Positions 41,637-50,645 of a DNA stretch of 64,000 nt are shown in pieces. Where the stretch lies: NCBI RefSeq assembly GCF_038008685.1, contig NZ_JBBOZQ010000001.1:4560380-4624379 (forward strand), written 5' to 3'. The notes beneath the pieces are model-generated. The model had not been told where the DNA came from. It saw only the letters and a list, made by a program, of their open reading frames with translations, and did no database searches. The translations under genes were made by a program, and so were the position numbers. This DNA is from Lysinibacillus sp. FSL W8-0992. Lineage in GTDB: Bacteria > Bacillota > Bacilli > Bacillales_A > Planococcaceae. How positions within the stretch are numbered: the stretch's first letter is position 1; every line of letters starts with the position of its first letter.

Positions 41637-43205
41637 TTATCCTTGTGCAAATAAACTAGATTGCGAGTTCGCTTTTTGAATAGCTTGCTCCATTGCAGAA
41701 AATTGTTTGAAATAGCGCTCTTCAATTGATTTTAATTTTTTTTGCCAATCACTAATTTTTGTTTCAATTGAAATTAAATTCTTACCTAAAGTGAATGAAT
41801 TTTCAACCGCACCTTCTTTTCCTGCCTTAGCAGCAATTGAATCAATTCCCGTTTTCGCTATACCGCGCAGTTGAGTTATAAGTCCACCCTTATCTCCTGT
41901 ACCATTTTCTTCTGCTGATCGTGTAAATAAATCTGCTATTGCATCTGGGTTTTCTTCAATTGCTTGCAGAAGTTTTTTTTCATCAATTACTAATTTGCCA
42001 CCATCTGTGTACTTATCTGAAGTAGTTATGCCAATGTTATATAACGTATTGTACTTTCCATCTTTATTAGTACCAATTGAGTAAATAGCTGTTCGCATAT
42101 TTGATACAACTGCGCTAATTGCAGCATCATTTCTTAAAGTACCCAATTTAGCCTTCTCTTCCCATTTCTTAATCTCATCTTCTGACATTTCTGCCTTCTG
42201 AGCATCTGTTAAAGGAGGATAGCTATAATTCTTCTTCTCTTTAATAGGAGAATTCAAGCTTTCAATTAGCCCATTATAAAGTTCAACAAAAGATTTGACC
42301 TTATCCGCAATTGCATTTTTATCAGTAGTCGAAGAAATCGATACCGATCCATCAGCTTGTGTAAAAGTTTTATTTAATGTAATTGTATAACCCGATTCAG
42401 AAAATGTATTCGATGAGCTTGTTTTCTCAATACCATTTACAGTATATTTAGCATTTTGACCAACTGCCGCATTACCAAATGATCCTGTATTATCTGCTAG
42501 GCCTAACTTTTCAAAAACATCTGAAGAAGGAGGATTTGTTCCATCAGTTACTACTTCCATGGATAAGCCATCTTTATTTCCTGTTGCATTTGCTGTTAAA
42601 GACATCTTACCGCCTGAGAAAATCGCAGTTAGCCCAGCTCCTGAAGAGTTAACTTTTTTCACAAAGTCTTCAACTGTATCTGTTTCAACATTAAACTTTA
42701 TTGAAGTTTCCTTTAAAGTACCATCTTTTTGAATCACTTTAACCTTTACTTCACCATCAGGATTTGTAATATTTAAGTCTTTTAACTTTGTAGATCCTGT
42801 TATCGCATCAGCTGTATTCGGGATATTAATTGTATTAGAAATTTTAATAGCAGAATTTGCTAGCGTAGCATCTGTTATTGTTAAAGATCCTGAAGCTGAA
42901 GCGCTCGCTGTTACTGATAACTTACTTGAATCAGAAACTGTTGCAGACTTTGTTAAAAATGAACTTGGTTTATATTTATCATATGCCTCTGTTCTAAAAG
43001 CCTCTAATTTAGTGTTAATACTTCTATAAGAATCACGTTGCCACTCATATTTTTGCTTTTGTTGCTGAAGCTTCTCCATTTTTGCACTTTCAGCTTTCAT
43101 CAACTTTTCAACAATAGAGTCGATATCCATACCAGAAGCTAATCCTGTAAGTCGGTTACTAGAACTTGATAAATATGAAAACGATGCTGCATTTGTAGTT
43201 GCCAT
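41637..43205 (-). CDS. fliD: Flagellar hook-associated protein 2 (filament cap)
   Basis: FliD forms the cap under which flagellin assembles. The 522-residue protein has the N-terminal RLTGLASGMDIDSIVEKLMKAE signature and a C-terminal coiled region with ISDWQKKLKSIEERYFKQFSAMEQAI. The middle is rich in serine and threonine, as usual for exposed domains. ATG 43203-43205 lies eight bases after GGAGG; an upstream TTG frame is not supported. It follows flaG and shares its sigma-D-like promoter. Confidence 0.96.
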   Translation of the reverse strand: MATTNAASFSYLSSSSNRLTGLASGMDIDSIVEKLMKAESAKMEKLQQQKQKYEWQRDSYRSINTKLEAFRTEAYDKYKPSSFLTKSATVSDSSKLSVTASASASGSLTITDATLANSAIKISNTINIPNTADAITGSTKLKDLNITNPDGEVKVKVIQKDGTLKETSIKFNVETDTVEDFVKKVNSSGAGLTAIFSGGKMSLTANATGNKDGLSMEVVTDGTNPPSSDVFEKLGLADNTGSFGNAAVGQNAKYTVNGIEKTSSSNTFSESGYTITLNKTFTQADGSVSISSTTDKNAIADKVKSFVELYNGLIESLNSPIKEKKNYSYPPLTDAQKAEMSEDEIKKWEEKAKLGTLRNDAAISAVVSNMRTAIYSIGTNKDGKYNTLYNIGITTSDKYTDGGKLVIDEKKLLQAIEENPDAIADLFTRSAEENGTGDKGGLITQLRGIAKTGIDSIAAKAGKEGAVENSFTLGKNLISIETKISDWQKKLKSIEERYFKQFSAMEQAIQKANSQSSLFAQG

Positions 43206-43231
43206 AATATTTACCTCCAATAATTACAATT

Positions 43232-43609
43232 TTATATTTTTTCGTCTACAATCATACCTACTAGCTTTTGCATCTCATAAAATGCATCTAAAAGTTTTTT
43301 CGGTGGAATTTCTTTTACAACTTCTTCTGTTTCAGTATCAACAACCTGTACAAAATAACGATCTAATCCTTCATGAAACACAAACTTAGATGCACTATGG
43401 TTTAATTGTAAAAATTCATTTACTGAGTCTACTGCCTGCTGTAATTTTTCCTTTGATACTGACTGTTCTTCGGTTTTCACTTCTATTTTCTCATTTATTG
43501 GTAACATAACTGAATTAGTTGTTACTTCGTTAGAGTTTTTCTGGATTGTCTGTACAGAGCCCGATGGATTACCTGATTCTATTGATTGACTTTGTGTGGC
43601 AATTCGCAT
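43232..43609 (-). CDS. flaG: FlaG-family flagellar protein
   Basis: The 125-residue protein has a low-complexity N-terminal half and a conserved C-terminal FlaG domain (FVFHEGLDRYFVQVVDTETEEVVKEIPPKKLLDAFYEM). FlaG proteins affect filament length and often precede fliD. ATG 43607-43609 with AGGAGG nine bases upstream is chosen. It is the first gene of flaG-fliD-fliT-fliS, placed just after the glycosylation island. Confidence 0.92.
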   Translation of the reverse strand: MRIATQSQSIESGNPSGSVQTIQKNSNEVTTNSVMLPINEKIEVKTEEQSVSKEKLQQAVDSVNEFLQLNHSASKFVFHEGLDRYFVQVVDTETEEVVKEIPPKKLLDAFYEMQKLVGMIVDEKI

Positions 43610-43648
43610 TTTCACTAACCTCCTAAACAAATAAATAACTTAAGTTTA

Positions 43649-43674
43649 TTATCGGAAGCATTTGGCATTCTTTC
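43649..43674 (-). promoter_or_regulatory. Sigma-D-like promoter of flaG-fliD-fliT-fliS
   Basis: On the minus strand GAAA (43671-43674) and TCCGATAA (43649-43656), with about 14 bases between, resemble the motility sigma factor consensus TAAA-N14/15-GCCGATAT. It lies about 40 bases before flaG, giving the late flagellar genes a promoter independent of the island upstream. Confidence 0.6.
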
Positions 43675-43761
43675 ACTAAAAAAGATTATGTAAAAATAAA
43701 TAGAAAAATAGAAGTCATATTTCCCCATATAAACTTGCTCAAATTAAAAGTTGATTTGCTT

Positions 43762-44925
43762 TTATTTTAATGTCTTTGGATACACATCATGAAAAATATC
43801 GACAATTGCTTTTGCTCTTTCTTCAAATGTATGCATTCCTTTTACGGCTTGCCATGCTGACTCTGATATTTTTCCACGTTGTCCATCATTTTTTAAAATA
43901 CCTTGTACGTTCTTCACCATTTCATTTATATCATTAAAGTTATAGAAAATTAATTCTTCACCTTCATTAAATATTTCTCTTAAGTAAGGTGTTTCATTTG
44001 TTACTACCACAGAACGTGCTGCCATTCCGGCGAAAACCCTTTCATGGGTACCATCACGGAGTAATGCTTGAAAGTTCATCACTATTTTTGACTTTCTCAT
44101 TAATTCTTGTGTCTTCCAATAACTTACCGATTCATGGATATGGACATTTGGATAACTAGCCACAGGAGAACAATCCCAATTACTTCCGTATATATCCACT
44201 TTAATACCTGCATCCGCTAAAGCCGTAATTACTTTTAAACGATTGTTAGAATAAACATAACGACCAATATCATAAACCATCTTAATAAATTCAGGCGATT
44301 CATATAATCGTAATTCAATCGAAATACCACGCTTTTTAAAAGCTTCTATAAACTCTTCTATATAATATTTTCTTGTATCAGCTAAACAATTTTCTATAAC
44401 CTCTTCACAAATTGCTCTTATTGCTGGTGTTTGTCCATTAATATACTCTTTATAATTTGACATATCTGAATAAGAACCACTCACTAAAATATCTATTGAC
44501 TTCTCACATGGTTCAATAGATAATTCGATTGCCGCGTGCGGAAGCATATATAGATTATTAACAATAAGACCGAATATTTCTAAATTATTCACATCATTAC
44601 GATCCATCAAAGTTAATATATCTCCTTCACGCAAGTTTTGAATACGTGCTAAGTGGTCAATTGGATGGTCAATAAGTAAATAGATATATGGAGCTCGAAT
44701 AACCTTTTCGAGAACTTCTTTTTGTTCAATTAATAAACCATTAAATGATATAATCGCATCGACATCCATTTGCAATGTTGTAATAAGTTGTTGATTAATC
44801 GAGTTATTCACATCTAAAACAATCGCTTCTACACCTATTTTTTCAAACCCAACTGCAAGTGCATCAATCCAATACCTAAGAACATTGTAATTAGATTGCC
44901 CTTTTATTAGTATCACTTTTTTCAA
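43762..44925 (-). CDS. CgeB-like glycosyltransferase
   Basis: The protein, about 388 residues, has a GT-B plan: an N-terminal Rossmann half and a C-terminal domain with SKIVMNFQALLRDGTHERVFAGMAARSVVVTNETPYLREIF, typical of the CgeB/Glyco_trans_1_2 group. CgeB-like enzymes decorate spores or flagella. Here it closes the legionaminic acid island and may extend or modify the flagellin glycan. The longest reading begins at GTG inside the GAGGTGA ribosome-binding site; TTG at 44923-44925, five bases later, is preferred. Confidence 0.8.
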   Translation of the reverse strand: MKKVILIKGQSNYNVLRYWIDALAVGFEKIGVEAIVLDVNNSINQQLITTLQMDVDAIISFNGLLIEQKEVLEKVIRAPYIYLLIDHPIDHLARIQNLREGDILTLMDRNDVNNLEIFGLIVNNLYMLPHAAIELSIEPCEKSIDILVSGSYSDMSNYKEYINGQTPAIRAICEEVIENCLADTRKYYIEEFIEAFKKRGISIELRLYESPEFIKMVYDIGRYVYSNNRLKVITALADAGIKVDIYGSNWDCSPVASYPNVHIHESVSYWKTQELMRKSKIVMNFQALLRDGTHERVFAGMAARSVVVTNETPYLREIFNEGEELIFYNFNDINEMVKNVQGILKNDGQRGKISESAWQAVKGMHTFEERAKAIVDIFHDVYPKTLK

Positions 44926-45034
44926 ATGAATCACCTCGATAATAATATAATATCAGTTTCAGCTAATATAAATGGTTACTTTTTATATTTCCTTATAGTT
45001 TTTAAGGAAGTTTTCTTTAGGTTTTATCTCTCCA

Positions 45035-45721
45035 CTAACTTTCCCTTCTCTTTTTTAATATACTTTCGCATATTTCAAAATCCAACTCTGTATCAATATC
45101 CATTGATCTATTTGTTGGCATAATAAATGCTTTTGTATCGCTATTAATAAAAGACTTTTCTTGTAATATAGCACTTACTTTAGCAACATAAACAGCGCCA
45201 TTTAGTTTAAATGTTTTTGGTAAATCTTGACGAATTGGAGTTATTTTATCTTGCTTAATCAGTGGATTTAAATATCCATTTTCAATAGTATACGTCCAAA
45301 ATGGTGAATATTCCGGTTCTGTTACACTAACACAATAATTAGCATGATGTTTAATAGCCATTTCGATACAACCATCAATATCCTCTACAGTTCTTAATGG
45401 CGAAGTAGGCTGAAGAAGTACCACATAGTCATAACCAGGACATTGTTCAATGGCATGTAGAACTGGATCAATACCTGGTGTTCCATCCTGGGCTAAATCC
45501 ATTGGTCGAGTAAATGGCACCTCACAGTCAAACTGCTTTGCCACTTTTATAATCTCTTCGTCCTCAGTAGATAAAATTAAGCGTGTAATAAACTTTGATT
45601 TTTTTGCTTCTTCTATAGTCCAAGCGATTAAAGGTTTTCCTGCTAAATTTTTTATATTTTTTCGTGGTACTCCTTTCGAGCCTCCTCTGGCCGGAATAAT
45701 TGCTAAGATGCTCTGTTTCAT
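45035..45721 (-). CDS. legF: CMP-legionaminic/sialic acid synthase
   Basis: The 228-residue cytidylyltransferase has the NeuA-family N-terminus IIPARGGSKGVPRKNIKNLAGKP, the LLQPTSPLRTVEDID motif and the late NGAVYVAK and DIDTELDFE motifs. It activates a nonulosonic acid with CTP to give the CMP-sugar donor for the Maf transferase. The ATG overlaps the stop of the guanylyltransferase-like gene by four bases. LegF/PtmB is favoured over NeuA because the full legionaminic set is present. Confidence 0.9.
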   Translation of the reverse strand: MKQSILAIIPARGGSKGVPRKNIKNLAGKPLIAWTIEEAKKSKFITRLILSTEDEEIIKVAKQFDCEVPFTRPMDLAQDGTPGIDPVLHAIEQCPGYDYVVLLQPTSPLRTVEDIDGCIEMAIKHHANYCVSVTEPEYSPFWTYTIENGYLNPLIKQDKITPIRQDLPKTFKLNGAVYVAKVSAILQEKSFINSDTKAFIMPTNRSMDIDTELDFEICESILKKRRES

Positions 45722-46764
45722 ACATTACGCTCCCCGTAATCTAAATTAGCTTTTTCAAAATCATCTAGTCTACCTATATCTAACCAATATTCCCGAATAG
45801 GAAAAATAGTTGCTGCTTTATTATCTGCAATAATTGTTTCAAATAAAGTAGGCATATCAAAATAGACATCTTTAGGAATATAATCAAATGCTTCAGGATT
45901 TAAAACATAGATACCTGCATTTACAAAATTTTTATGTATAGGCTTCTCATGTATGGAAACTAAATTTGCTCCCTCTGTTTTAATAACACCATAAGGGATT
46001 TGATATTCGTATTCGCGTACACACATTGTTGCTACTGCTTGTTGTTCTTTATGAAATTGCATTAACTGGTGAAAGTTAACCTGTGTTAAAAGGTCTCCAT
46101 TCATTACAAATACAGGTTTTGTAGGTCTCTCTGGTAACATTGAAAGAGCCCCTGCAGTGCCCATTCTTTTTGTTTCTTCTATATAAGTAATATTTACCCC
46201 AAATGCTTCTCCGCTTTGAAAGTAATTTTGAATCATTTCTTTCTTGTAGTTTACTGATAAAATAAAATTTGTATAACCATATTGTTTAAAACCTTCAATG
46301 ATAATTTCGAGTATCGGCTTATCACCAACTTTGAGCATAGGTTTAGGAATTTTATCTGTTAAGGGACGTAATCTAGCACCTAAACCTCCAACCATTAAAA
46401 TTACGCTATTATTTTCCTCTTGGAGGTTTCTAATTTCTTTAAAAATTACATTCACAAGTTGCTTTTCTTTGTTAATAATAGGTAGCTGTTTAAGATTATA
46501 TTTTTTTAATATATCTAAGCATTCGTTCCTTGTATTATACTCATAAGCAAATACCGGCATTTTATTCATTACATTATAAATACAAGTATTTAATTCTTCT
46601 CCCCGTAATATGCTTCGACGAATGTCACCATCGGTTACAGTCCCTAGTAATTGATTCTCTTTATTAACAACTACAGCAAATTGTAAAGATGAATCATCTA
46701 TTATTTTCATAGTTTCAAGTAATGTTTGTTCAGCATATACAACAATATTTTTCCAATTTCCCAA
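45718..46764 (-). CDS. legX: CBS-domain sugar-phosphate nucleotidyltransferase, LegX/PtmE type
   Basis: Two N-terminal CBS repeats (about residues 5-115) precede a nucleotidyltransferase domain with MVGGLGARLRPLTDKIPKPML and PVFVMNGDLLT. This CBS-NTP_transferase fusion is the hallmark of PtmE in Campylobacter, which makes GDP-GlcN(Ac) and so channels the pathway through GDP-sugars. The start is TTG at 46762-46764 with GGTGGTG five bases upstream. Its stop overlaps the legF start. Confidence 0.88.
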   Translation of the reverse strand: MGNWKNIVVYAEQTLLETMKIIDDSSLQFAVVVNKENQLLGTVTDGDIRRSILRGEELNTCIYNVMNKMPVFAYEYNTRNECLDILKKYNLKQLPIINKEKQLVNVIFKEIRNLQEENNSVILMVGGLGARLRPLTDKIPKPMLKVGDKPILEIIIEGFKQYGYTNFILSVNYKKEMIQNYFQSGEAFGVNITYIEETKRMGTAGALSMLPERPTKPVFVMNGDLLTQVNFHQLMQFHKEQQAVATMCVREYEYQIPYGVIKTEGANLVSIHEKPIHKNFVNAGIYVLNPEAFDYIPKDVYFDMPTLFETIIADNKAATIFPIREYWLDIGRLDDFEKANLDYGERNV

Positions 46765-46784
46765 TCTAACACCACCAGCTTAAC

Positions 46785-47447
46785 TCATTTTTGTGCAATT
46801 ACGATCCATTCTTTTATTAAATGTTTTTGATTTTCGCAACTTCTACTAATTATTTCAAACTCTAGTATTTGAAATTTATCTAACAGTAATTTCATATCTT
46901 CCTCTGTTGCAAATCTAGATAAACCTTTTCCCAACATAGGACCATCATCTACTATCCATGCATTATATCCTACTTTTTCTCCGGTTTGATCTCCCCAACA
47001 ACCATTAGCAAAATGTTTTGTGAATAATTTCCCATCAGGTTTTAAGACTCTAAAAATTTCATTATAGATTTTTTTAGCATTTTCAAAATCATTAGCATAG
47101 ATAGCTTCACTATCAATTACAGCATCAAAAAAATTATCTCCATAAGGAATATTTAGTATATCGCCTTGAATAACTTCTCCTGTCCAACCTATAATTTCGT
47201 TATCTAATCTTTGAGTTGCCTTTTTTACTGCTATTTCTGAGCCATCTATACCGTAAACAGAGAATCCTTCTCTCGATAAATACCATAAATTAGCCCCTAC
47301 ACCACAACCAACTTCTAAAATTTTTATTTCTTTTCGATTATGGTTATTGTAAAAGTTTCTAGCAGTAAATCTTATTAAATCTTCCGAAGGATATTTTCCC
47401 CATTCTTGATTTAAAAATATATCATTCCATACTTTATCCCATGCCAT
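46785..47447 (-). CDS. Class I SAM-dependent methyltransferase
   Basis: The 220-residue protein has motif I ILEVGCGVGANLWYLS, an acidic second-strand end (YGIDGSE), GDILNIPYGDNFFDAVID and the FRVLKPDG motif. It is a methyltransferase of the class used on small molecules and sugars. Within the island it probably adds a methyl group to the nonulosonate or its acyl substituent; the target is unknown. The gene is very AT-rich, like its two upstream neighbours. Confidence 0.85.
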   Translation of the reverse strand: MAWDKVWNDIFLNQEWGKYPSEDLIRFTARNFYNNHNRKEIKILEVGCGVGANLWYLSREGFSVYGIDGSEIAVKKATQRLDNEIIGWTGEVIQGDILNIPYGDNFFDAVIDSEAIYANDFENAKKIYNEIFRVLKPDGKLFTKHFANGCWGDQTGEKVGYNAWIVDDGPMLGKGLSRFATEEDMKLLLDKFQILEFEIISRSCENQKHLIKEWIVIAQK

Positions 47448-47491
47448 ATATATCCCTCTTTTAATTTGAATTTAGCCTTTAAAAAAATTAA

Positions 47492-48481
47492 TTAACGGTA
47501 GAATAAAATTTTTTTATTATCAAAATCTCCTATTTTTGTTTTTAAATCTTTATAATTTATTGGATCATGAATATAACTTCCTATATAAAAACCTTTACTC
47601 AGAGCTGAAAAACCTTTTTTAAAAAAGAGTAAAGAGTTCTCAGTAGAACTATCTGTCCCTCCACCTAAATAAAAGTTCTTCACATTATTTTCTTTAGCAA
47701 ATTTGGCGAATTCATAAATTATTATATTTGTTGCACATAAATTTCTTCCCTTTATTGTTGAAGCTGACAAATGATACTCGGCAATATAATCTGTCATAAA
47801 GCATATTGAAGACGCTACTATTTCACCGTCTGTATCTATTACGCTTAATAAGAAAGTATGATCACTTTTTAACAGTTCTTTATAATATTCAGCTTTAAAA
47901 AAATAATCTGATCCTGCTTGTTTATTCAACATTAAATCATTGTATAGATTTATAAACGCCTCTAAATAAATAGGTTCTTTAGAGAAAATCACCTTTAAAT
48001 TATTTTTATATGCCTTTTTTACAGCTGTACGAACTCTTGTGCTAAAACCACCTATTAGGTCACCAGGATTTTCTAAATCAATATAAACAGTTTCTCTATT
48101 AAACAACAAATTTCCATAATAAGATTCGGTTGTATTTGCCAAGGGATGGAACCTTATAAATTCTGCTAATACTTTATTTTCTTTACACCAATCTTTATAA
48201 CTATTAATGGCTTTTTCTTTAAATATCTTAGTGCCAAAAATAATAGGTCCACCATATCCATATGGAGTTAAAATATCTCTTAAATTAGTGTCTAACACAT
48301 TACCTAAATAAAATGCATGATAAAAAATATTATTTTCTTGATGAATAACAAAAAAGCATACTTTTAATTTTTGATTATTTAAAGAATCTTTCGCAATATA
48401 AGTAGGATTCATATAGTAAGATTGCAAATCTTTAGGGAGTAACTCAAAAACTTGTATCGCTTTTTCGATTGAAACAATCAT
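47492..48481 (-). CDS. FemAB/GNAT-like acyl- or aminoacyltransferase
   Basis: The 329-residue protein has the tandem-GNAT layout of FemAB-like enzymes, with a C-terminal half containing FSTRVRTAVKKA, HLSASTIKGRNLCATNIIIYE and FYLGGGTDSSTENSLLFFKKGF. Such proteins transfer acyl or aminoacyl groups. No hexapeptide-repeat LegH acetyltransferase is seen in the island, so this is the best candidate to acylate the amino sugar, possibly with an amino acid; that is inference. ATG is 11 bases after GAGGAG, at the end of legI. Confidence 0.75.
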   Translation of the reverse strand: MIVSIEKAIQVFELLPKDLQSYYMNPTYIAKDSLNNQKLKVCFFVIHQENNIFYHAFYLGNVLDTNLRDILTPYGYGGPIIFGTKIFKEKAINSYKDWCKENKVLAEFIRFHPLANTTESYYGNLLFNRETVYIDLENPGDLIGGFSTRVRTAVKKAYKNNLKVIFSKEPIYLEAFINLYNDLMLNKQAGSDYFFKAEYYKELLKSDHTFLLSVIDTDGEIVASSICFMTDYIAEYHLSASTIKGRNLCATNIIIYEFAKFAKENNVKNFYLGGGTDSSTENSLLFFKKGFSALSKGFYIGSYIHDPINYKDLKTKIGDFDNKKILFYR

Positions 48482-48483
48482 TT

Positions 48484-49554
48484 TTAATTTATCTCCTCAT
48501 CTATATTAAAATCTCTAGTCGCCTTCTGATTCTGTAATTCCCAATAATAGAAAGGAGACATTCCACTACCAGGCCTTTTTATTGCCAAATTAGCATCGCT
48601 AAAATATTCTCCGCTTTTAATAGCTTCAGAAGCAACTAAACTTTTTCTGGCAATTTCTCTATTCTTTAATTCCGATTTACTAGGAATCTTAATACCATTT
48701 CCAATAGATTTTTCTACATTTCGAATACTTTCTACCATTTTGTTTAATTCTAGCGGCTCAATTGAAGCTGCATGATCTGGTCCTTCTGCATTTTTATCAT
48801 AAGTAATGTGTTTTTCAATTATTGTTGCTCCTAGTGCAACAGCAGCAATTGATATTTCAATACCTTCTGTATGATCAGAATAACCAACTGGTAACCCAAA
48901 TACTTTACTCATTGATTTCATTGCTAATAAGTTGATTTCATCTATTGGTGCAGGGTATTCGGTAGTACAATGTAATAGCCTTACTCTTTCTTTTAATAAT
49001 TGTTGTCCTTGTTCAGATATATAGGCACTTTCAAAAGCCTCTATTGAAGGACTAGTTTTATCATTTATTAATCCGAAAGCTATAACACCTAATGCCTGTT
49101 GAATCTCTGCTACTGTAGCCATACCTGTGGAAAGTATTATATTTTTATGATGCTTAGCAATATAAAGTAATAAAGGTGCATTAGTAATCTCACCAGATGG
49201 TATTTTGATTGTACTCAACTTCAAAGAGTTAATTAAAAAATCTGCGCTTTCAAAGTCAAATGGTGTAGATAAAAATTCAATTCTATTTTCATCACAATAA
49301 TTCTTTAATTCAATAAATTCATCAAAAGTCAATTCTAACTTCTTTTCCATTTCAAATTGGCTCTCTTGACTACCAGTATTCACAATCTGATATTCTGCCT
49401 TGGGAGCCGTTTTACTCATTACATTTTCAGTAATCCAAGTTTGAAACTTTACTGCATTTGCTTCAGCTTTTACTGCGATATCAACTAACTTTTTTGCTAG
49501 ATTAACATCTCCGTTATGATTGACTCCAGCCTCTGCTATAATATATGTTTTCAT
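48484..49554 (-). CDS. legI: Legionaminic/sialic acid synthase, NeuB family
   Basis: NeuB-type enzymes condense a six-carbon amino sugar with phosphoenolpyruvate to give the nine-carbon acid. The 356-residue protein has the synthase TIM barrel (AEAGVNHNGDVNLAKKL, VKFQTW, IPSGEITNAPLL, STGMATVAEI, GYSDHTEG, EKHITYDKNAEGPDH) and a C-terminal antifreeze-like SAF domain (RKSLVASEAIKSGEYF..KRPGSGMSP). It follows the DegT-like gene by two bases. The substrate choice, legionaminic rather than neuraminic, is inferred from legB and legC nearby. Confidence 0.92.
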   Translation of the reverse strand: MKTYIIAEAGVNHNGDVNLAKKLVDIAVKAEANAVKFQTWITENVMSKTAPKAEYQIVNTGSQESQFEMEKKLELTFDEFIELKNYCDENRIEFLSTPFDFESADFLINSLKLSTIKIPSGEITNAPLLLYIAKHHKNIILSTGMATVAEIQQALGVIAFGLINDKTSPSIEAFESAYISEQGQQLLKERVRLLHCTTEYPAPIDEINLLAMKSMSKVFGLPVGYSDHTEGIEISIAAVALGATIIEKHITYDKNAEGPDHAASIEPLELNKMVESIRNVEKSIGNGIKIPSKSELKNREIARKSLVASEAIKSGEYFSDANLAIKRPGSGMSPFYYWELQNQKATRDFNIDEEIN

Positions 49555-49556
49555 AA

Positions 49557-50630
49557 TTAATGCACCTCGTAAAAATTAATTAATGTTTGTATGATGTATT
49601 TGATTTCTGCTTCGCCTAGCCTTTGATCAATGGGTATTGTGATTATTTTTTTGCTTAATTCATAATCCTCTTTTATTGATGAAGATCTGATACGCCAATG
49701 TACTGGACAATATATATTTCGCGACCTCAAAAAACTTAATAGTTCATCTCTTTTCTTTTCATCTACAATGATAGGAAAACCCAATGGTACAATATTATTA
49801 CCAAGACATTTAAACAAGCTTTTAATATTTGCTTTCAAAAAATCATTCGAATCCAGCTCATAAAATAAATTTTCCCAATTCTCTTTTCTCTTTCTTTTCA
49901 CTTCAACTATATCAATTCTATTCATAATTAATTTAGATATATCCGAAATCTCACTTGGAAGAATAGGTACATCTAATAGTAACTCTGAATCTTTTAATAA
50001 GTTTAAATATAGCGCTTCATCTTCTACACTCGCCCTTAATACTTTTCCAAAAATTTGTTTACCTAAAAACTCTTCGTTATCGTAATGTGTATCAAGCTCC
50101 AAATTGAATTTAGATGACCTTGCAATTAAAGCTGCACCATCTGGTTGAGGGGTAAATTTTCTAAAACTATATATGATGTAATCGGAAAGTGTATGGTCGA
50201 AACTATTAAAGGCAGCCTGGACACAATCTTCTATTACAAAAAAAGATTGAACTTCCTTCTTTTTTTGTAACCAACTATATATACATTTATTTTCAAAGCC
50301 AAAATAATTAATAAATAAAAATACTTTATTATTTAAATCTACAGGTAAAGACTTCGGTTGTTGTAAATCCTCTCCCATTGAATAGTATTTAATTTCAAAG
50401 CCTAATTGTATAAAAGGTTGTTTCACTGATTCACAACAAAATATTGGTAAATACGCTACTTTTTCTATTCCCTTTTTTAATAAGTCTTGCAAAGCTAAAT
50501 AAATTCCGGAGCGACCAGTATCTGTCCAAACTATGTCACTACCACTATCTATTACCCAGTTATTTAAATTATTTATTGGTTTCCCTACTAATAAATTTGG
50601 CGTTAATTCAAAATCTCCACCTATTCGAAT
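49557..50630 (-). CDS. DegT/DnrJ-like aminotransferase-fold protein with ATT start
   Basis: The protein has a fold-type-I plan with DIVWTDTGRSGIYLAL near the N-terminus and YSFRKFTPQPDGA, whose lysine would hold pyridoxal phosphate. A canonical start would be an internal TTG at 50490-50492 that drops the first conserved motif. The frame is open back to the legG stop (TAG, 50646-50648). AAAGGAGG (50638-50645) is seven bases before an ATT at 50628-50630, so initiation at ATT is proposed, giving 357 residues. Function is unknown; it may be a second sugar aminotransferase or a non-catalytic relative. Confidence 0.75.
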   Translation of the reverse strand: MRIGGDFELTPNLLVGKPINNLNNWVIDSGSDIVWTDTGRSGIYLALQDLLKKGIEKVAYLPIFCCESVKQPFIQLGFEIKYYSMGEDLQQPKSLPVDLNNKVFLFINYFGFENKCIYSWLQKKKEVQSFFVIEDCVQAAFNSFDHTLSDYIIYSFRKFTPQPDGAALIARSSKFNLELDTHYDNEEFLGKQIFGKVLRASVEDEALYLNLLKDSELLLDVPILPSEISDISKLIMNRIDIVEVKRKRKENWENLFYELDSNDFLKANIKSLFKCLGNNIVPLGFPIIVDEKKRDELLSFLRSRNIYCPVHWRIRSSSIKEDYELSKKIITIPIDQRLGEAEIKYIIQTLINFYEVH

Positions 50631-50645
50631 ACTATTACCTCCTTT

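Noticed and set aside
49557..50630. DegT-like gene as an N-terminally truncated pseudogene
   Set aside because: The missing N-terminal residues are encoded in frame upstream with an ideal Shine-Dalgarno; only the start codon is unusual.
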